Shown piece by piece: positions 40,301 through 52,112 of a DNA stretch of 64,000 nucleotides (position 1 is its first letter; each line of letters starts with the position of its first letter). This DNA is from Himantopus leucocephalus. Taxonomy: Eukaryota > Chordata > Aves > Charadriiformes > Recurvirostridae. A program made the position numbers and the translations under genes. The DNA lies in contig RSEF01000001.1 of assembly GCA_003993805.1 (NCBI GenBank), positions 72,426,923 to 72,490,922 on the forward strand, in the 5' to 3' direction. The notes under the pieces were generated by a model that saw only the letters and a list, made by a program, of their open reading frames with translations, was not told where the DNA came from and made no database searches.

Positions 40301-43300
40301 TGCTTCTGTGCGGGCTCTGGTATTACTTAGCCATTGGAAATGCAGGGCATCACAGGTAGGTGGCCAACTCAGACTGCCTCCTTTGACACACACAAACTGA
40401 GTTTCATGAAGTTTCCTGCCTATGGGAAATTTCTCCGCAGACCGACAGAGCAAATGTCTTGTGCCTTTGTCCCTGGCTGATGGTCCCTTTTCTGACAACG
40501 GCTTAGTGGACAGTGTGTTGACTGAATGCTCTGCTGTCACCTGCTCCCATATTCAGGTGATTATGGTTTCATGGCGAAATGATTCCTGGATATGCGTTTC
40601 ATAAACCAGAGTATCTGTTTTACGGTGCTGTGAGCGCACAAATAGTAGGTAGATCCGTTTCCTGAACTCGCAAGCTCATAGTACATACTGCGAGTATTTG
40701 CTTGTCATAAGCTGAAGATCCTTTACTCACCTCCCTTGGCCAGTGATAGAAGAGCGAAAAAAGAGAAGAACCCACTCTAACTTCCAAGAGAAATAATTCC
40801 TCCTGCAAACACACCATGTTTGTAATTGTGACAATACTGTATTTTTTTCAGTTCTGAGGGAGACCTGCGTAATGCTGAACTCATCACCACACGTGAACCC
40901 TGCCATGACTGTCTGAACCTGATCCAAGCAAAGAATATAGCAAAAGTCATTTGGCCTCTGAGACAGAAACGTAGGTGACATTAGCGATGGTTAAAAGCTG
41001 TGTGTCGTGGTTCAAGGCTTGCTGTTCCTTTGTCCCCTCCCTGAGGACATCATCCTAAAAACCTTGTATTTTCCCTCTGCTGGGGGTGGAGGGGAATTGC
41101 ACATTTTTGACACTTTCAGGCTGGGCCCTCTTCTACATTGCCAGTTTCCAGCTTGTTTGCACCACCGGAGGTAGGGTGAGTCCCAAGGGAAGGAAGGGTA
41201 CTTCCATGGGGGTATAGATGGTAGGGATGGCTGCTCTCAGGCTGCTCTCATTCTGAAGGGGAAGGGGACAGTGATGAAAGGTCATGCTTACAAGCTATCC
41301 TTCGTCTCCTTCCACAAGCGGGGAAGGTCCTGCCTACCAATGTATCTAAGCCTTTACATGGAGCTTCATGGGGCCCCCCCTGCACTCCTGTCTCCCAAAA
41401 CAGGCTCTGCTCTCCTGTCCACCTACATAGAGACAACGTTGGCTGTGTCGGTTCCTCCCCCTTTGTGAAGCCATGTAGTCTTTCTGAACAGCTCATGCTT
41501 TGCTAAAGGCATATGTACAGTTCCCTAGAAATCCAGGTCTACATGCTTGCCCGTCTTCCATCTAAATATCCTAGCAGGGTCAGGTCTTACCTTCGAGACA
41601 CTGGCAAGGACTTTATAAACATTGTTAAAATCTTTGTCATTCTGTTTTAGAAGTAATGCATAGAGATGATAATACAATGGGGAGAACAATAAGAGAAAAT
41701 GCTGTACAGAATGAGAAAAGTTTAGATTATTCACTGTCCAAATAATACTGACAAGAAGAGAATACCTAGTTGTTGCACATTAGTGTGGTGGTTTAACCCA
41801 GCCAGCAGCTAAGCACCACTCAGCTGCTTGCTCACTCCCTCCAGTTGGGATGGGGGAGAGAATTGGAAGGGTAAAAGTGAGAAAAGACTCATGGGCTGAG
41901 ACAAAGTCAGTTTAATAGGTAGAGCAAAAGTTGTGCATGCAAACAAAGCAAAACAAAGAATTCATTCACTGCTTCCCATGGGCAGGCAGGTGTCCAGCCA
42001 TCTCTGGGAAAGCAGGGCTACATCATGTGTAATGGTTACTTGGGAAGACAAGTGCTGTCGCTCTGAACATCCCCCTGTTTCTTCTTGTTCTCCAGCCTTA
42101 TATACTGAGCATGACATCATATGGCATGCAATATTCCTTTGGTCAGTTGTGGTCAGCTGTCCTGGCTGTGTCTCCTCCTGATTCTTTGTGCACGCCCAGC
42201 CTACTTGCTGGCGGGGTGGTTTGCGGAGCAGAAAAGGCCTTGACTGCTTAGCAGCAACCAAAAGCATTAGTGCACTACCAACACTATTCTCATCCCAAAT
42301 CCAAAACACAGCACTACACCAGCTGCTAGCAAGAAAGTGAACCCTACTCCAGCTGAAACCATGACAATTAGAAACCAACAAAATAGCCATTATCTTGTAA
42401 AAGGCCTGGTAATGTTCTCCCATGCGTTGCTTTCACGCTCAGCTGAGGTTGCTATTCTGTAGCATATTTAACTGTTAGTAAAAGCAATGACTATGGAAAG
42501 TTCTTACTTGCTGTAGATTCAGGTAAATGCCTAGTTGGAGTGGATGGCTAGATCTCTCCGTGCTAGTTGGGGTCCCTGACTTCAGATCATTCTTGCTCTT
42601 TCTTCTCTTTGTTCATACTCTTTTCCTGAATTAACTTCATAAATTCACTTCAGTGTGCAACAGTATTAAAAACAGGATGAATCATAGGCAATTACAAGTG
42701 TTTTCCTGATTCATCACCAAATGTAAGCTAAGAAAAACATTTTTTGGCAAGATGTTTTTAATACTTTTCTTGAGACTGGCTAGATCAGAACAGGATTGGA
42801 TGTGAAATACTCAGGACGACATGTATGCCATTGCAAGGTAAGAAGCCTCTTAGGTGCATTGATTAGCCCAAGAATGGTGATGCCAAACAAGTATCGCAAG
42901 GCAGGCAGTGTCACAGCTTGCACTTTTCTGAATTCATAATTTATTAAAGCTGCAAAATTCTCACTAGCAACACAGAATGCATGGTGGTCCACAAGGCAAA
43001 AAGCATGAGAACTTCTCCACAGAGTGGCATTCAACGTTAAAACATGGCAATGTATTACATTCAGGAACTTTCTTTGCCAATAAGAAAGTGTTATTCTGTT
43101 TCAAACAGTCAAATAGAGTTGGTGCAGGAAACCTAAGTTTGAATTTTTAATATGTCACCAGCTATAAATTGTGTCACAGCTTTGATACTACATTAACACA
43201 ACTATATTTAATAGATAGAGTGCATTGGGAGTACTACTGGTTTCCATTCTTGCAAAGAATTATCTCAGTGGATACGTGCATGCAGATCTCTCTAGAATTT

Positions 43301-44067
43301 AGACCGTACAGTTTTATTAATATGAGATACAGTTAGTAAAGTAGAGTTATTTTTTCCTTTATCAAAATATAGCTCACTAACACAAATTATTTTTAATGAG
43401 CTTGATTTTTTAGAGGCTTTTTAGCATGATCAAGTGCTAGATGAGTTAGTCTTTTTTTTTTTTAAAAAAGCCTGTCAGATAATATAAAAATAGGAATATG
43501 AAATCAGAAAATTGTTTTAAAAAGTCCTTCATACTGTTTAATGGTGTGTGTTACACATTTGTCACTCATTGTGTTGTTTTCTTTTATTATCAGCAGTCCA
43601 GGGATTAACTGAAGATCCTTCAGGTAATGATGTCCAAATAAGATAATAGCAAATATGAAAAGGACAAGTCATATTAATTTTTAGCTACAATTATGCCTGC
43701 CTCTGAAATGTGACCATGTGAGAGGAGAAGTGGAAGAAACTAAACTGAGTGAGGTCATGATATGTGCTAAATGTGAGACCAAGTACATGATGAGCATTTT
43801 GACTGTGTAGGCAGTGGGGAATGGTCTGTACAAACAGGGACAGCTCCCACCAACTTGGAAGCAGAAAAGATACAATGATTGCATCAAATTGTTTCTCTGA
43901 AATCTCTGAGCTGCTGCATCTTGTTAGTATCCCTCCCTTCACAATGAAATAGTTAATGCAGTTAGAGAACTCATTTTTGCCAATTGTTCCTTATTCATGT
44001 CTCCTGTACTTCTGCTTTCATTTCAGAGGGATGCTCTATGGCTGCGGCTGATGGTGAACCAGCATAA
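34215..44067 (+). CDS. CDADC1-like tandem-domain deaminase, module B
   Basis: This is a second deaminase of the same architecture, directly downstream of module A on the same strand. Eight coding exons (34215-34303, 35702-35888, 36829-37284, 38876-38922, 39808-39929, 40852-40970, 43594-43623, 44027-44067) join in frame to about 362 residues. The N-terminal fold has LHAV (His57) and PCNYC (Cys82, Cys85), again with Val for the catalytic Glu. The C-terminal fold has GVG, GYSGYPKG, VCAE (Cys291, Glu293) and PCHDC (Cys317, Cys320). The first zinc ligand is Cys rather than His, as in the CDA family, so activity is plausible. There are no stops or frameshifts. Intron phases in the shared core equal those of module A. 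It could be its own gene, or the 3' half of a transcript spliced from module A at 31714. The start codon was not located. The substrate is unknown. Confidence 0.84.
35135..35484 (+). mobile_element. CR1 LINE 3' fragment
   Basis: Plus-oriented, with pol C-terminal remnant (RLPREIVEAPSLEVFKAG) and ATTCTATG tail. It lies between module B exons 1 and 2. Confidence 0.9.
35702..35888 (+). CDS. Module B exon 2, N-terminal deaminase fold (Glu lost)
   Basis: The exon is 187 nt, the same length as its module A partner. It encodes CKTGIVVCEASKPKR, LHAVPKVLLR and VSRMPCNYCAKLLVQ. The acceptor is GTGAATGCAG and the donor is CAAG|GTCAGT. Confidence 0.88.
36829..37284 (+). CDS. Module B exon 3, linker between folds
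   Basis: The acceptor is TTTATTCAG and the donor is GCG|GTAAGT. It is 456 nt, phase 1 to 1. It begins QVSQVYYWPNFEIKMAEKKQ and ends THAIQLCDLLASRS, clearly paired with the end of module A exon 3. The centre is Lys/Asp-rich. Confidence 0.88.
37285..38875 (+). other. Module B intron between exons 3 and 4
   Basis: From about 37620 the composition becomes less AT-rich and the texture changes, suggesting an old insertion. I cannot assign it to a repeat family and see no coding exon. Confidence 0.35.
38876..38922 (+). CDS. Module B exon 4, start of the catalytic fold
   Basis: The acceptor is TTTATCCTCAG and the donor is ATT|GTAAGT. It encodes DNNNGVGTVIYKEDNI. Confidence 0.85.
39808..39929 (+). 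CDS. Module B exon 5, CAE catalytic motif
   Basis: The acceptor is TTTCTTTCTAG and the donor is GAG|GTAGGA. It encodes VALGYSGYPKGAVNSLFCK and then DKHAVVCAEANAIIM. The catalytic Glu is kept and the usual His is Cys (TGT). Confidence 0.88.
40852..40970 (+). CDS. Module B exon 6, PCxxC zinc motif
   Basis: The acceptor is ATTTTTTTCAG. It encodes SSEGDLRNAELITTREPCHD then CLNLIQAKNIAKVIWPLRQK. The donor GTAGGT after 40970 leaves phase 1, as the next exon needs. If the intron is kept, the frame stops at TGA 40976-40978 after two Arg, giving a short alternative C-terminus. Confidence 0.85.
41784..42366 (-). mobile_element. Solo LTR with perfect 5-bp target-site duplication
   Basis: It begins TGTGGTGGTTTAACCC and ends ACCATGACA. 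It is flanked by ATTAG at 41779-41783 and 42367-42371. It is the same family as 2637-3217, also minus, and lies in the module B intron between exons 6 and 7. The perfect duplication shows a clean insertion followed by LTR-LTR recombination. Confidence 0.9.
43594..43623 (+). CDS. Module B exon 7 (short, tandem NAGNAG acceptor)
   Basis: The acceptor region reads TTTATTATCAGCAG, so splicing may use either AG and add or drop one codon in frame. It encodes (P)VQGLTEDPS, and the donor is CAG|GTAATG. Its LTE-PS pattern resembles the exon 8/9 join of module A. Confidence 0.55.
44027..44067 (+). CDS. Module B terminal exon with stop
   Basis: The acceptor is TTTCATTTCAG. It encodes (E)GCSMAAADGEPA and TAA at 44065-44067. 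The tail is short. Support is from frame and splice signals only. Confidence 0.55.
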
Positions 44068-44372
44068 AGCTCCACAACGTCAACATGAGCTTTAGGATCC
44101 AACACCTCCAGGCCCCTCAGTATATTCAATGGTGTTGGGATAATCACCTTGCCATGGCAGCCACTCTGGTTGTGGCCACTCCCTTCCAGAAGCACACCTC
44201 ATACTGATCCCCCTGACACCTCTTTTCTTATTATTGATTCTGCCGTGCTCTACAGGGATTTGCTTCTGTCTGTGGCTTAAGGGTGGAAAAGCATTTGCTT
44301 TCAAAGTACCTCTAAGGGGTAGCCATGCCTAACTGTGCAGTGTCTGTAGCCATGAAGGCAGTGGTTATTTCA

Positions 44373-44816
44373 TCATAGAATCACAGAATTGTTAGGGCTG
44401 AAAAAGACCTGTAAGATCATCAAGTCCAACCGTTATTTAACTCTACCAGGCCCACTTCTAAACTACGTCCCTGAGCACCATATCTAGATGGCTTTTGAAT
44501 ACATCCAAAGATGGCGATTCAACCACTTCCCTGGACAGTCTGTTCCAGTCTTTGACAATCCTTTCAGTGTAGTTTTTCCTAATGTCTAACCTAAACCTCC
44601 CCTGGCGCAACTTGATGCCAGTTCCTCTTGTCTTATCCGTTGTAACTTGTGAGAAGAGACTAATGCCCACCTCTCTACAGCCTCCTTTCAGGTAGTTGTA
44701 GAGAGTGATAAGGTCTCCCCTCAGCCTCCTTTTCTTCAGACTAAACAACCCCAAGTCCCTCAGCCTCTCCTCATAAGACTTATTCTCAGGACCCTTCTCA
44801 AGAGCCCTTTTCTGCA
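44373..44816 (-). mobile_element. CR1 LINE fragment
   Basis: Minus-oriented CR1 with the reversed tail CATAGAATCACAGAATTG on the left and a pol remnant ([20 protein letters not shown]) in frame on the minus strand. Confidence 0.88.
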
Positions 44817-44898
44817 GTCCTCTTTCCCTCTGCAGCTTTTTTTCTCTTGGATTAGTCAGAGCATTTGAATGAGGATTTGTCCTTTTCTTTTATTGTGG

Positions 44899-44966
44899 TT
44901 TCCCACCCTCCTTCACATTTATTTTATTTCANATTTCCCACCCTCCTTCACGTTTATTTTATTTCA
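44899..44966. repeat. Unmerged contig-end duplication around single N at 44932
   Basis: About 33 bases (TTTCCCACCCTCCTTCAC...) occur on both sides of one N with one difference. Confidence 0.7.
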
Positions 44967-47900
44967 TTCGATCGTCGTCTTTTTCAATATATCTGTACTT
45001 TTTTTTTTTTTAATGCTGTCATCTTTTTCAGCTGAAAAGCAGCTACTTCCCTGTTTCCTTGTCTCTCTCTGCCCAGGGGTATTTGGTTCTTGTGTGTCCT
45101 TTCCCCTTCCTTCCCCCTCTTTTCTCTGGTGGAATATATAGTTTAATTTTGTTTTGTATTCATGGGCCTCTTTATATGTCCTCTAATAGGTACATGCCTG
45201 TTTTTAATTAGTGTTTGTGCCATGTTGATCATGTTTTAGACTTAAATTTGATTTTCATCCTTGAAACACCAGACCAATTAATGTGGAAGATGCTTTCATA
45301 TTTTTCCAGGCTAAATCATTTTGCTGTAAATGAACCAGGGGTTTGCAGACTACGGTGCTGACAGCTGCTTTTGTCCTTGCTTTTAGATTCCCTCAACTGC
45401 AGCTTCAGTACTGGGTTTTCTAAGATGACCCCAAACCCAGAATCAACTATGAAAATCCTCTTGGTTTGTCAAATATCACTGTGAGAATGCTATTATTTGT
45501 GACTCGTTAGCTTTCAGTAATTATTCCTTTTACACAGCCTCTTTATAGTGACATCATCAAGGTATTTTTGCATGGGATCAAATTGAAAGTTATGCCACTT
45601 TTAAAAAAATAAATTTGATTGCACTTTTCAACGTGTGTCCTCTGACTGTATTCCCTTTGGCGCTGGTAAGAGCACACCATCACAAACCAAACAGCAGGGC
45701 CCATGCCATGGTACTCACGTTGGAGCGGATGTTGCTATGACTGGGCACGTATTTATTTCCTTCACACAAGGTACACACAAGTCTTGGGCAGACCTCTGTT
45801 CTTCATTTCACTCTTTCCCTTTGTTATCTGGTCTGAAAGTATGTGTGGACTCTCTGCTTAGTGTGGAAACTGAGAAGGCAGCGGCAGAAAGAGGATTTTG
45901 ATACAGGGTAGCACGGTACCCTGTGCGTGTGTGCGCGCGCATGCAGGCAGCAAGGGTGTGAAGAGTGGCTGTCATTTCCAAGGACATGCCACTCATTATA
46001 CAATGTAGGTATGACTAAGCCATGCTACAGGTGTCCTGTAAGAGAACCTTTACAGAGCCAAATTCTATATGTAAAAATAACATGATACTATCGTAAGTCC
46101 AAAATTTCTCAATTCTCCACAAATAGTCACGCACAAGCTTAATTTTCAAATAAGATAAAGTCTCAGGAAGAAACTTGTGCATCTCCCATTTTAACTGCAA
46201 CAGCTTTCCCAGGGTCATGCAGGAACCCATGAAGCCATCAGAAGTGTAATCCCCATTGTAATTGCATCCCTGCCTGATGTTTTAAGTGCGTGCCCACCAC
46301 TCCTGGCAAAGATGGAGCCAAGAACTTGTGTAGCAGGAGTTTGCAAAGAGTGCTGGACTGCTTAAAGGACTAATTTTCTTCTCACCAATGTTGTCAGACC
46401 GCATCTTACCCACTGCATAATTCTAGAGCTTACCTATCAGAGACCATGTTTGTACATGTTAGATGCTGGCCTTTTTAATCACTGAATTACATATATTTTT
46501 ATGTGTATGGATATAATGTACAATTGTAAAAGAGTATCACGCTATGTTAATGACACTGAAATTTAAGTAATCACATGATGTGTATATGTACACAGTATCA
46601 TGTGTCCCGTCCCCCCCCGCCAAGCTTACAGGTTGGTATCACTTGCTAAGAAAATATTTGCTTGTGGCATTACTGAGAAAATGTTCATGACTATTTCACC
46701 ACCCTGCCATACTGTAACTGTCAAATCATTTGTTCTAAGAGCGTTCACTTAAAAGAGTAAGATAAAGCCCAGGGTGATCTCTCTTGGCTGTATTATGGGA
46801 TACCAGTAATGTAACCAGGGAAAGTACGAAGTGTTCGGGACTTAATCCTATTAGAAGACAGGCTAAGCCTAAGCGGAAGAAATGTGGCTACAGTTAGAGA
46901 TGATTAAGGTGCTTAGCCTTTTTATTATAAATCATCAAGCTTTATGTGTGATCGTCTTCCTATAAATCATAAAGCAATTTATCTTAGCCTTGTAAGCAAA
47001 TGATTTTTGCAGGCATTTTGCAAGCATTTGCACAAAAAACCACAGTAAAGGTTTAGCCTTCTTTGTGATAAATAGCATAGACACAAAAGGATAATTATTT
47101 TCATGACGATGTACTTGGATAAATAACTTACATTAGAATAAGAACTAACAAGAGCTAATAATGAGAATAAGAATGTTATTTTTTCCAGTTGACTTATTCG
47201 AGGATGAGTCCTTTGTCTGATTTTGGATTCTGGATGGTACTGACACTGAAGGGAAGGAGGAAACCATTCTGCTTTCAGACTATAAAAATGTATGTGAAAG
47301 CTGAAACTCCCTCTGCTTGCCAGTGCAGGTATATAAGCATCTTGGTGGTTTGAAGGAAATTACTCGGACAGTTCAGGGAACTGCTATGTGAAATTGAAGT
47401 AAATATAAAAGTCTAGTATGAAAGGCCTCTGTGGAGACTGGTGAGCGCCCACACAGTTCTCTGGTCAGTAATTGTTGTCCCTGGCAGCGGTAGGCACCCC
47501 TCCACCTATGTTTTCCTCCTTGTTCTTCACTGGGTCCATGGATCCTTTGCCTTTCCTCATTCTCAAGTAGATGTGGACATAAAATTCAACCACTACAGTG
47601 TTGTGGGATCTAATTCTCAAAAGAAGGTAACATTTGTCTCTATATCAACTGAATTTCAAATCTCAGAGGCCTTGGGAAGTATTACAGTAATTTCCTAGAA
47701 GGATTACTTAATTGGATTAATTTTGACGTTACATACTAGTGGCATCATTGTCTTTTGTGCCCCACCGGCGAGAGTGCCAGGCTGAGTGAGGACTGCACAA
47801 CTGACGCATCACAAGCGGAGTGGTTACTTGAGTTTTCACTTCATGCTTAAGTTTTCACCTAGTATTCATATTCTTCTTGCAGAGAAGAGTCTCGTTCCAT

Positions 47901-50807
47901 TGCAAAGTACCATTATTAAATGTAACTAAATTTAAAACTCTGCTTTGATTTATGCCAGTATTTGTCAGCTTGTTACCCAGGACAAGGAATCCCTCATCTC
48001 CTCTCCTCCCAACAAGGTGAAGTTATACGTGCATTAGCCACGAGGTGGCAATACAAGAGCTTGATATGCTAAATTTTGCTGGTATTCGTAGCATTCTTGC
48101 AGATTGGATTTTGAGGTATTAGCTAAGTAAATATATTTGCAGTGTTACTGCAGAGTTTAACTCTGTTTGCCGGTGTGTAATATGTGCTCCACATCTGCAT
48201 AACTGACTTCATACAAAAGCCAAGGAAGATTAAGCTGATTTTCTGGATCAATAATTCATGTCTTTTATGTTGCTAATAATTGATATCTGTATTTAAGTGG
48301 CTCCATACTCAGTGAGAGATGTTATGCTACAAACTCAGCTGCTGTTAAAAGCAAATAATCTTAGGAAAGGGGGTGCACTGGCGACAAACAGCTGTCCCAC
48401 TGTGAGTCCTCTCCTGCCTTTAACTCCTGACCTTCCTGAGGTCCAAAGGGGCCTGGACACCTCATATGTGTGGATTTCCCAGGGAGCTGATTGCTTCACT
48501 CCCTTAAAGTCTGCTTCTGTCATCCAAATTTCTGATTCCCTTTTCAGCATGGCTGATGCTTGTTATCCTGCATTATCTGCATTCAACAGTGAATCAAAAG
48601 TGGTGTCAGGTGGAAATAGTTAATTTCCATCCTTTCTTGTAATTAAAAGTATTTGTGTCAGTTGCAGGTAGAGGGAAAGTATTAACATCTCTGTTTTCTA
48701 CACTTACTTTTAAGGACTAGTTTTCTACCCACTGTAATGGAGAAACTGTTTTAAGATGTTTTCTATTTCAGCATTACTTCTTTCAGTAGAAGTCAAAGCT
48801 ACAGCCTTTCAGAAGGTGGGTTTTTTTGTTTGATTGTTTTTCTCATCCAAACTAGATAGACTAAAAAATTTGTAGCGTAAGAAACGAATTGTGGATGTGG
48901 CAAATGTCTCATGTCAGTATATTCACCACAGTATTTATTTGGACATGGGGAAGTTGTTATTGAAGCGCATTTTATTATTTTGCATGAAAGTGGTAACAGC
49001 CTGCTGCTGTCTTCTCTTGACATGGTACCAGTTTTCTGCTGAGCGCTTTATGGGAAATCTTATTTTCAGTCAGAGGATACATTGTGAGGTCAGTGTGTTA
49101 GCAAATACATCTTTCAAATACACGCGAGTTTGTGGTTTAGTAAATAAATAGTAATGTAAAGGAGAGGAAAACAGTAGGAAGCCTTGAAAAAGTAAATAAC
49201 TTTTGAGATGTGAACTTCTATCAGAAGGATTTAAGATGAAATCCTGCCTGTGAGCTGGGTGTTCAGGCTGTCGGATCAGCTGTGGGCACGTGTGCTGAGA
49301 CTGTCGTGTATTTCAGATAACATAGAGCTACTTCTGCGAGCTCATCCGTGGCCCGTGTCAATTTAAACAGTTTGCTGGGCTGGGGGCATCGGCACGTGTG
49401 TGCCCTTGTCCTCTCAGAATTCAAGATTCACCGTTTCTAAGGCTTGAAGAAAACAGCTGGCTGATCAGCCCTCTGCACAATACAGGCCACAGGATTTAAT
49501 TGTTAACACAAATGGAGACCTGTAGTTGGTGGGGGCACATACTTTTGAAAGACACCTGGGCTGTGGTGTATCTCTAACCCTATCTGCTAACATCAAGCTG
49601 CCAGCTTAGACAGCTGATAAATAAACTTTGTCTTCCAAGCTGATAACAGCTGATTTCTTCTGGGAAAATGTGCCTCAAGCCTCTTCTGTTTCTGGAGATC
49701 GTTTGTGTGCACATACCAGCTTTCTTGTTTACATACTGCACAGCCTGCAGCCACACAAACCTCAGGCTGTGCTCCCGGCAGGTTACATAAAATAAGCTTT
49801 AAAAGACCGGCTGGTGTTCGAAGAAGTGAAAGTGAGCTTTGGGACGTGGTGTTTGAGGAACTGGTTGCTTTTCTCTTACAGTTTTCTGCTACTACATTTG
49901 CTAGTTTGCGGGTGAAGTGTTAGATGTAAACCCCGATGGGAGCCATTTCTCAGAGATCACATGTAATTGGCTGCACAAGCACAAGGCTAACTCAGCTCAG
50001 TGTCGGTTGTAATTGATATGACAGTATTTCTATCCACAGAATAGTGTGTATGCCTGGGAAGGGAGAATTAAAAAGGGATGAGAGGAACAGGATATGACCG
50101 CTAGCCTGAAAGTACAGTGCTAAGGAGAGACTACACACAGTATACTTTTCTTCCAGAAAAACAGAAGCTGTTCCTGGAAATGCCCAGTGTTCTGTATTGT
50201 AAATTCTCCTCTGTGAATGAGCATTTTTAGTGTACTGCTTCCTGTAGCAGTCGCTTTTTTCTTCCCTAAATTTTGGTGCTCAGCATGGGTAGGATATAAA
50301 AAAGGCAGAGAGGAAAAAAAAGGATCTAAGCATTCAAAAGCAGTCACACAAAGCTTTACTGAAATATTTCTGCTTATCTTGTCAGGAACAACCCAGAAAA
50401 TCTCTGGAATCTCTATAATCTTCCTGGAGTGAACCAAGGTGTTTCAGTGGGGCTTGGGATGGTGCCTGAGGCAGTGGCAGTGAAGTGCTTTCCAGGCTCT
50501 ATTCAGAGCAGCAAATTTAATTCTACTTGTCTTCTGTCTACCTGTTCTGCATTTTTTGAGCTGGGAATGAGCTTTCAATGAAGTCAATAGACATCTTTTA
50601 ATTGACCTTAAATAGCAACGTCAAAGAAAATCCTGCTAAAACTTAGCTTGTGTTTACCTGTTATCAGAACATGTCGTGCTGCTTTGACTCAACACATTAA
50701 AATATTCAGTGAGCTGGGGTGAGAATATCTTCTTTAAGATATAGTCTAGAGCATAAAATACTCCTTACTCCCTCCAACCTCCTTTTCCCTTCATCACTTT
50801 TACATAG
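44967..50807. other. Intergenic region right of module B
   Basis: I see no recognisable exon. An AATAAA near 45608 could belong to the module B 3' UTR. The sequence is AT-rich and unique-looking, with open frames of at most about 110 codons that lack protein character. There is a C-rich run near 46607-46618. Confidence 0.5.
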
Positions 50808-51069
50808 ATTCATAGAATGGTTTAGGTTGGAAGGGACCTTAAAGATCATCTAGTTCCAACCCCCCTGCCATGGGCAGGGACACCTCCCACTAGACCAGGT
50901 TGCTCAAAGCCCCATCCAGCCTGGCCTTGAACACCTCCAGGGGTGAGGCCTCCACGACTTCCCTTGGCAACCTGTTCTGGTTTCTCACCACCCTCACAGT
51001 AAAGAATTTGTTCCTAATATCTGATTTAAATCTACCCTCTTCCAGTTTAAAACCGTTACGCCTTGTCCT
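50808..51069 (-). mobile_element. CR1 LINE fragment running into a gap
   Basis: Minus-oriented CR1 beginning with the reversed tail ATTCATAGAATGG. A minus-strand pol remnant ([18 protein letters not shown]) is readable before the N run. Confidence 0.88.
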
Positions 51070-52069
51070 NNNNNNNNNNNNNNNNNNNNNNNNNNNNNNN
51101 NNNNNNNNNNNNNNNNNNNNNNNNNNNNNNNNNNNNNNNNNNNNNNNNNNNNNNNNNNNNNNNNNNNNNNNNNNNNNNNNNNNNNNNNNNNNNNNNNNNN
51201 NNNNNNNNNNNNNNNNNNNNNNNNNNNNNNNNNNNNNNNNNNNNNNNNNNNNNNNNNNNNNNNNNNNNNNNNNNNNNNNNNNNNNNNNNNNNNNNNNNNN
51301 NNNNNNNNNNNNNNNNNNNNNNNNNNNNNNNNNNNNNNNNNNNNNNNNNNNNNNNNNNNNNNNNNNNNNNNNNNNNNNNNNNNNNNNNNNNNNNNNNNNN
51401 NNNNNNNNNNNNNNNNNNNNNNNNNNNNNNNNNNNNNNNNNNNNNNNNNNNNNNNNNNNNNNNNNNNNNNNNNNNNNNNNNNNNNNNNNNNNNNNNNNNN
51501 NNNNNNNNNNNNNNNNNNNNNNNNNNNNNNNNNNNNNNNNNNNNNNNNNNNNNNNNNNNNNNNNNNNNNNNNNNNNNNNNNNNNNNNNNNNNNNNNNNNN
51601 NNNNNNNNNNNNNNNNNNNNNNNNNNNNNNNNNNNNNNNNNNNNNNNNNNNNNNNNNNNNNNNNNNNNNNNNNNNNNNNNNNNNNNNNNNNNNNNNNNNN
51701 NNNNNNNNNNNNNNNNNNNNNNNNNNNNNNNNNNNNNNNNNNNNNNNNNNNNNNNNNNNNNNNNNNNNNNNNNNNNNNNNNNNNNNNNNNNNNNNNNNNN
51801 NNNNNNNNNNNNNNNNNNNNNNNNNNNNNNNNNNNNNNNNNNNNNNNNNNNNNNNNNNNNNNNNNNNNNNNNNNNNNNNNNNNNNNNNNNNNNNNNNNNN
51901 NNNNNNNNNNNNNNNNNNNNNNNNNNNNNNNNNNNNNNNNNNNNNNNNNNNNNNNNNNNNNNNNNNNNNNNNNNNNNNNNNNNNNNNNNNNNNNNNNNNN
52001 NNNNNNNNNNNNNNNNNNNNNNNNNNNNNNNNNNNNNNNNNNNNNNNNNNNNNNNNNNNNNNNNNNNNN
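51070..52069. other. Assembly gap (1000 N)
   Basis: Exactly 1000 N. Open frames of 340-400 codons computed across it are meaningless. Confidence 0.98.
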
Positions 52070-52112
52070 CCTTCCAACTCTGAAAATTCCGTGATTCCAT
52101 GATTCCGTGATT
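52070..52112 (+). mobile_element. CR1 3' tail right of the gap
   Basis: CTTCCAACTCTGAAAATTCC followed by a GATTCCGTG/GATTCCATG array in plus orientation. The CR1 on the left of the gap is minus, so two elements meet inside the gap. Confidence 0.65.

Noticed and set aside
47441..47698. 85-codon frame with some protein character
   Set aside because: There are no splice partners or recognisable family; chance is likely.
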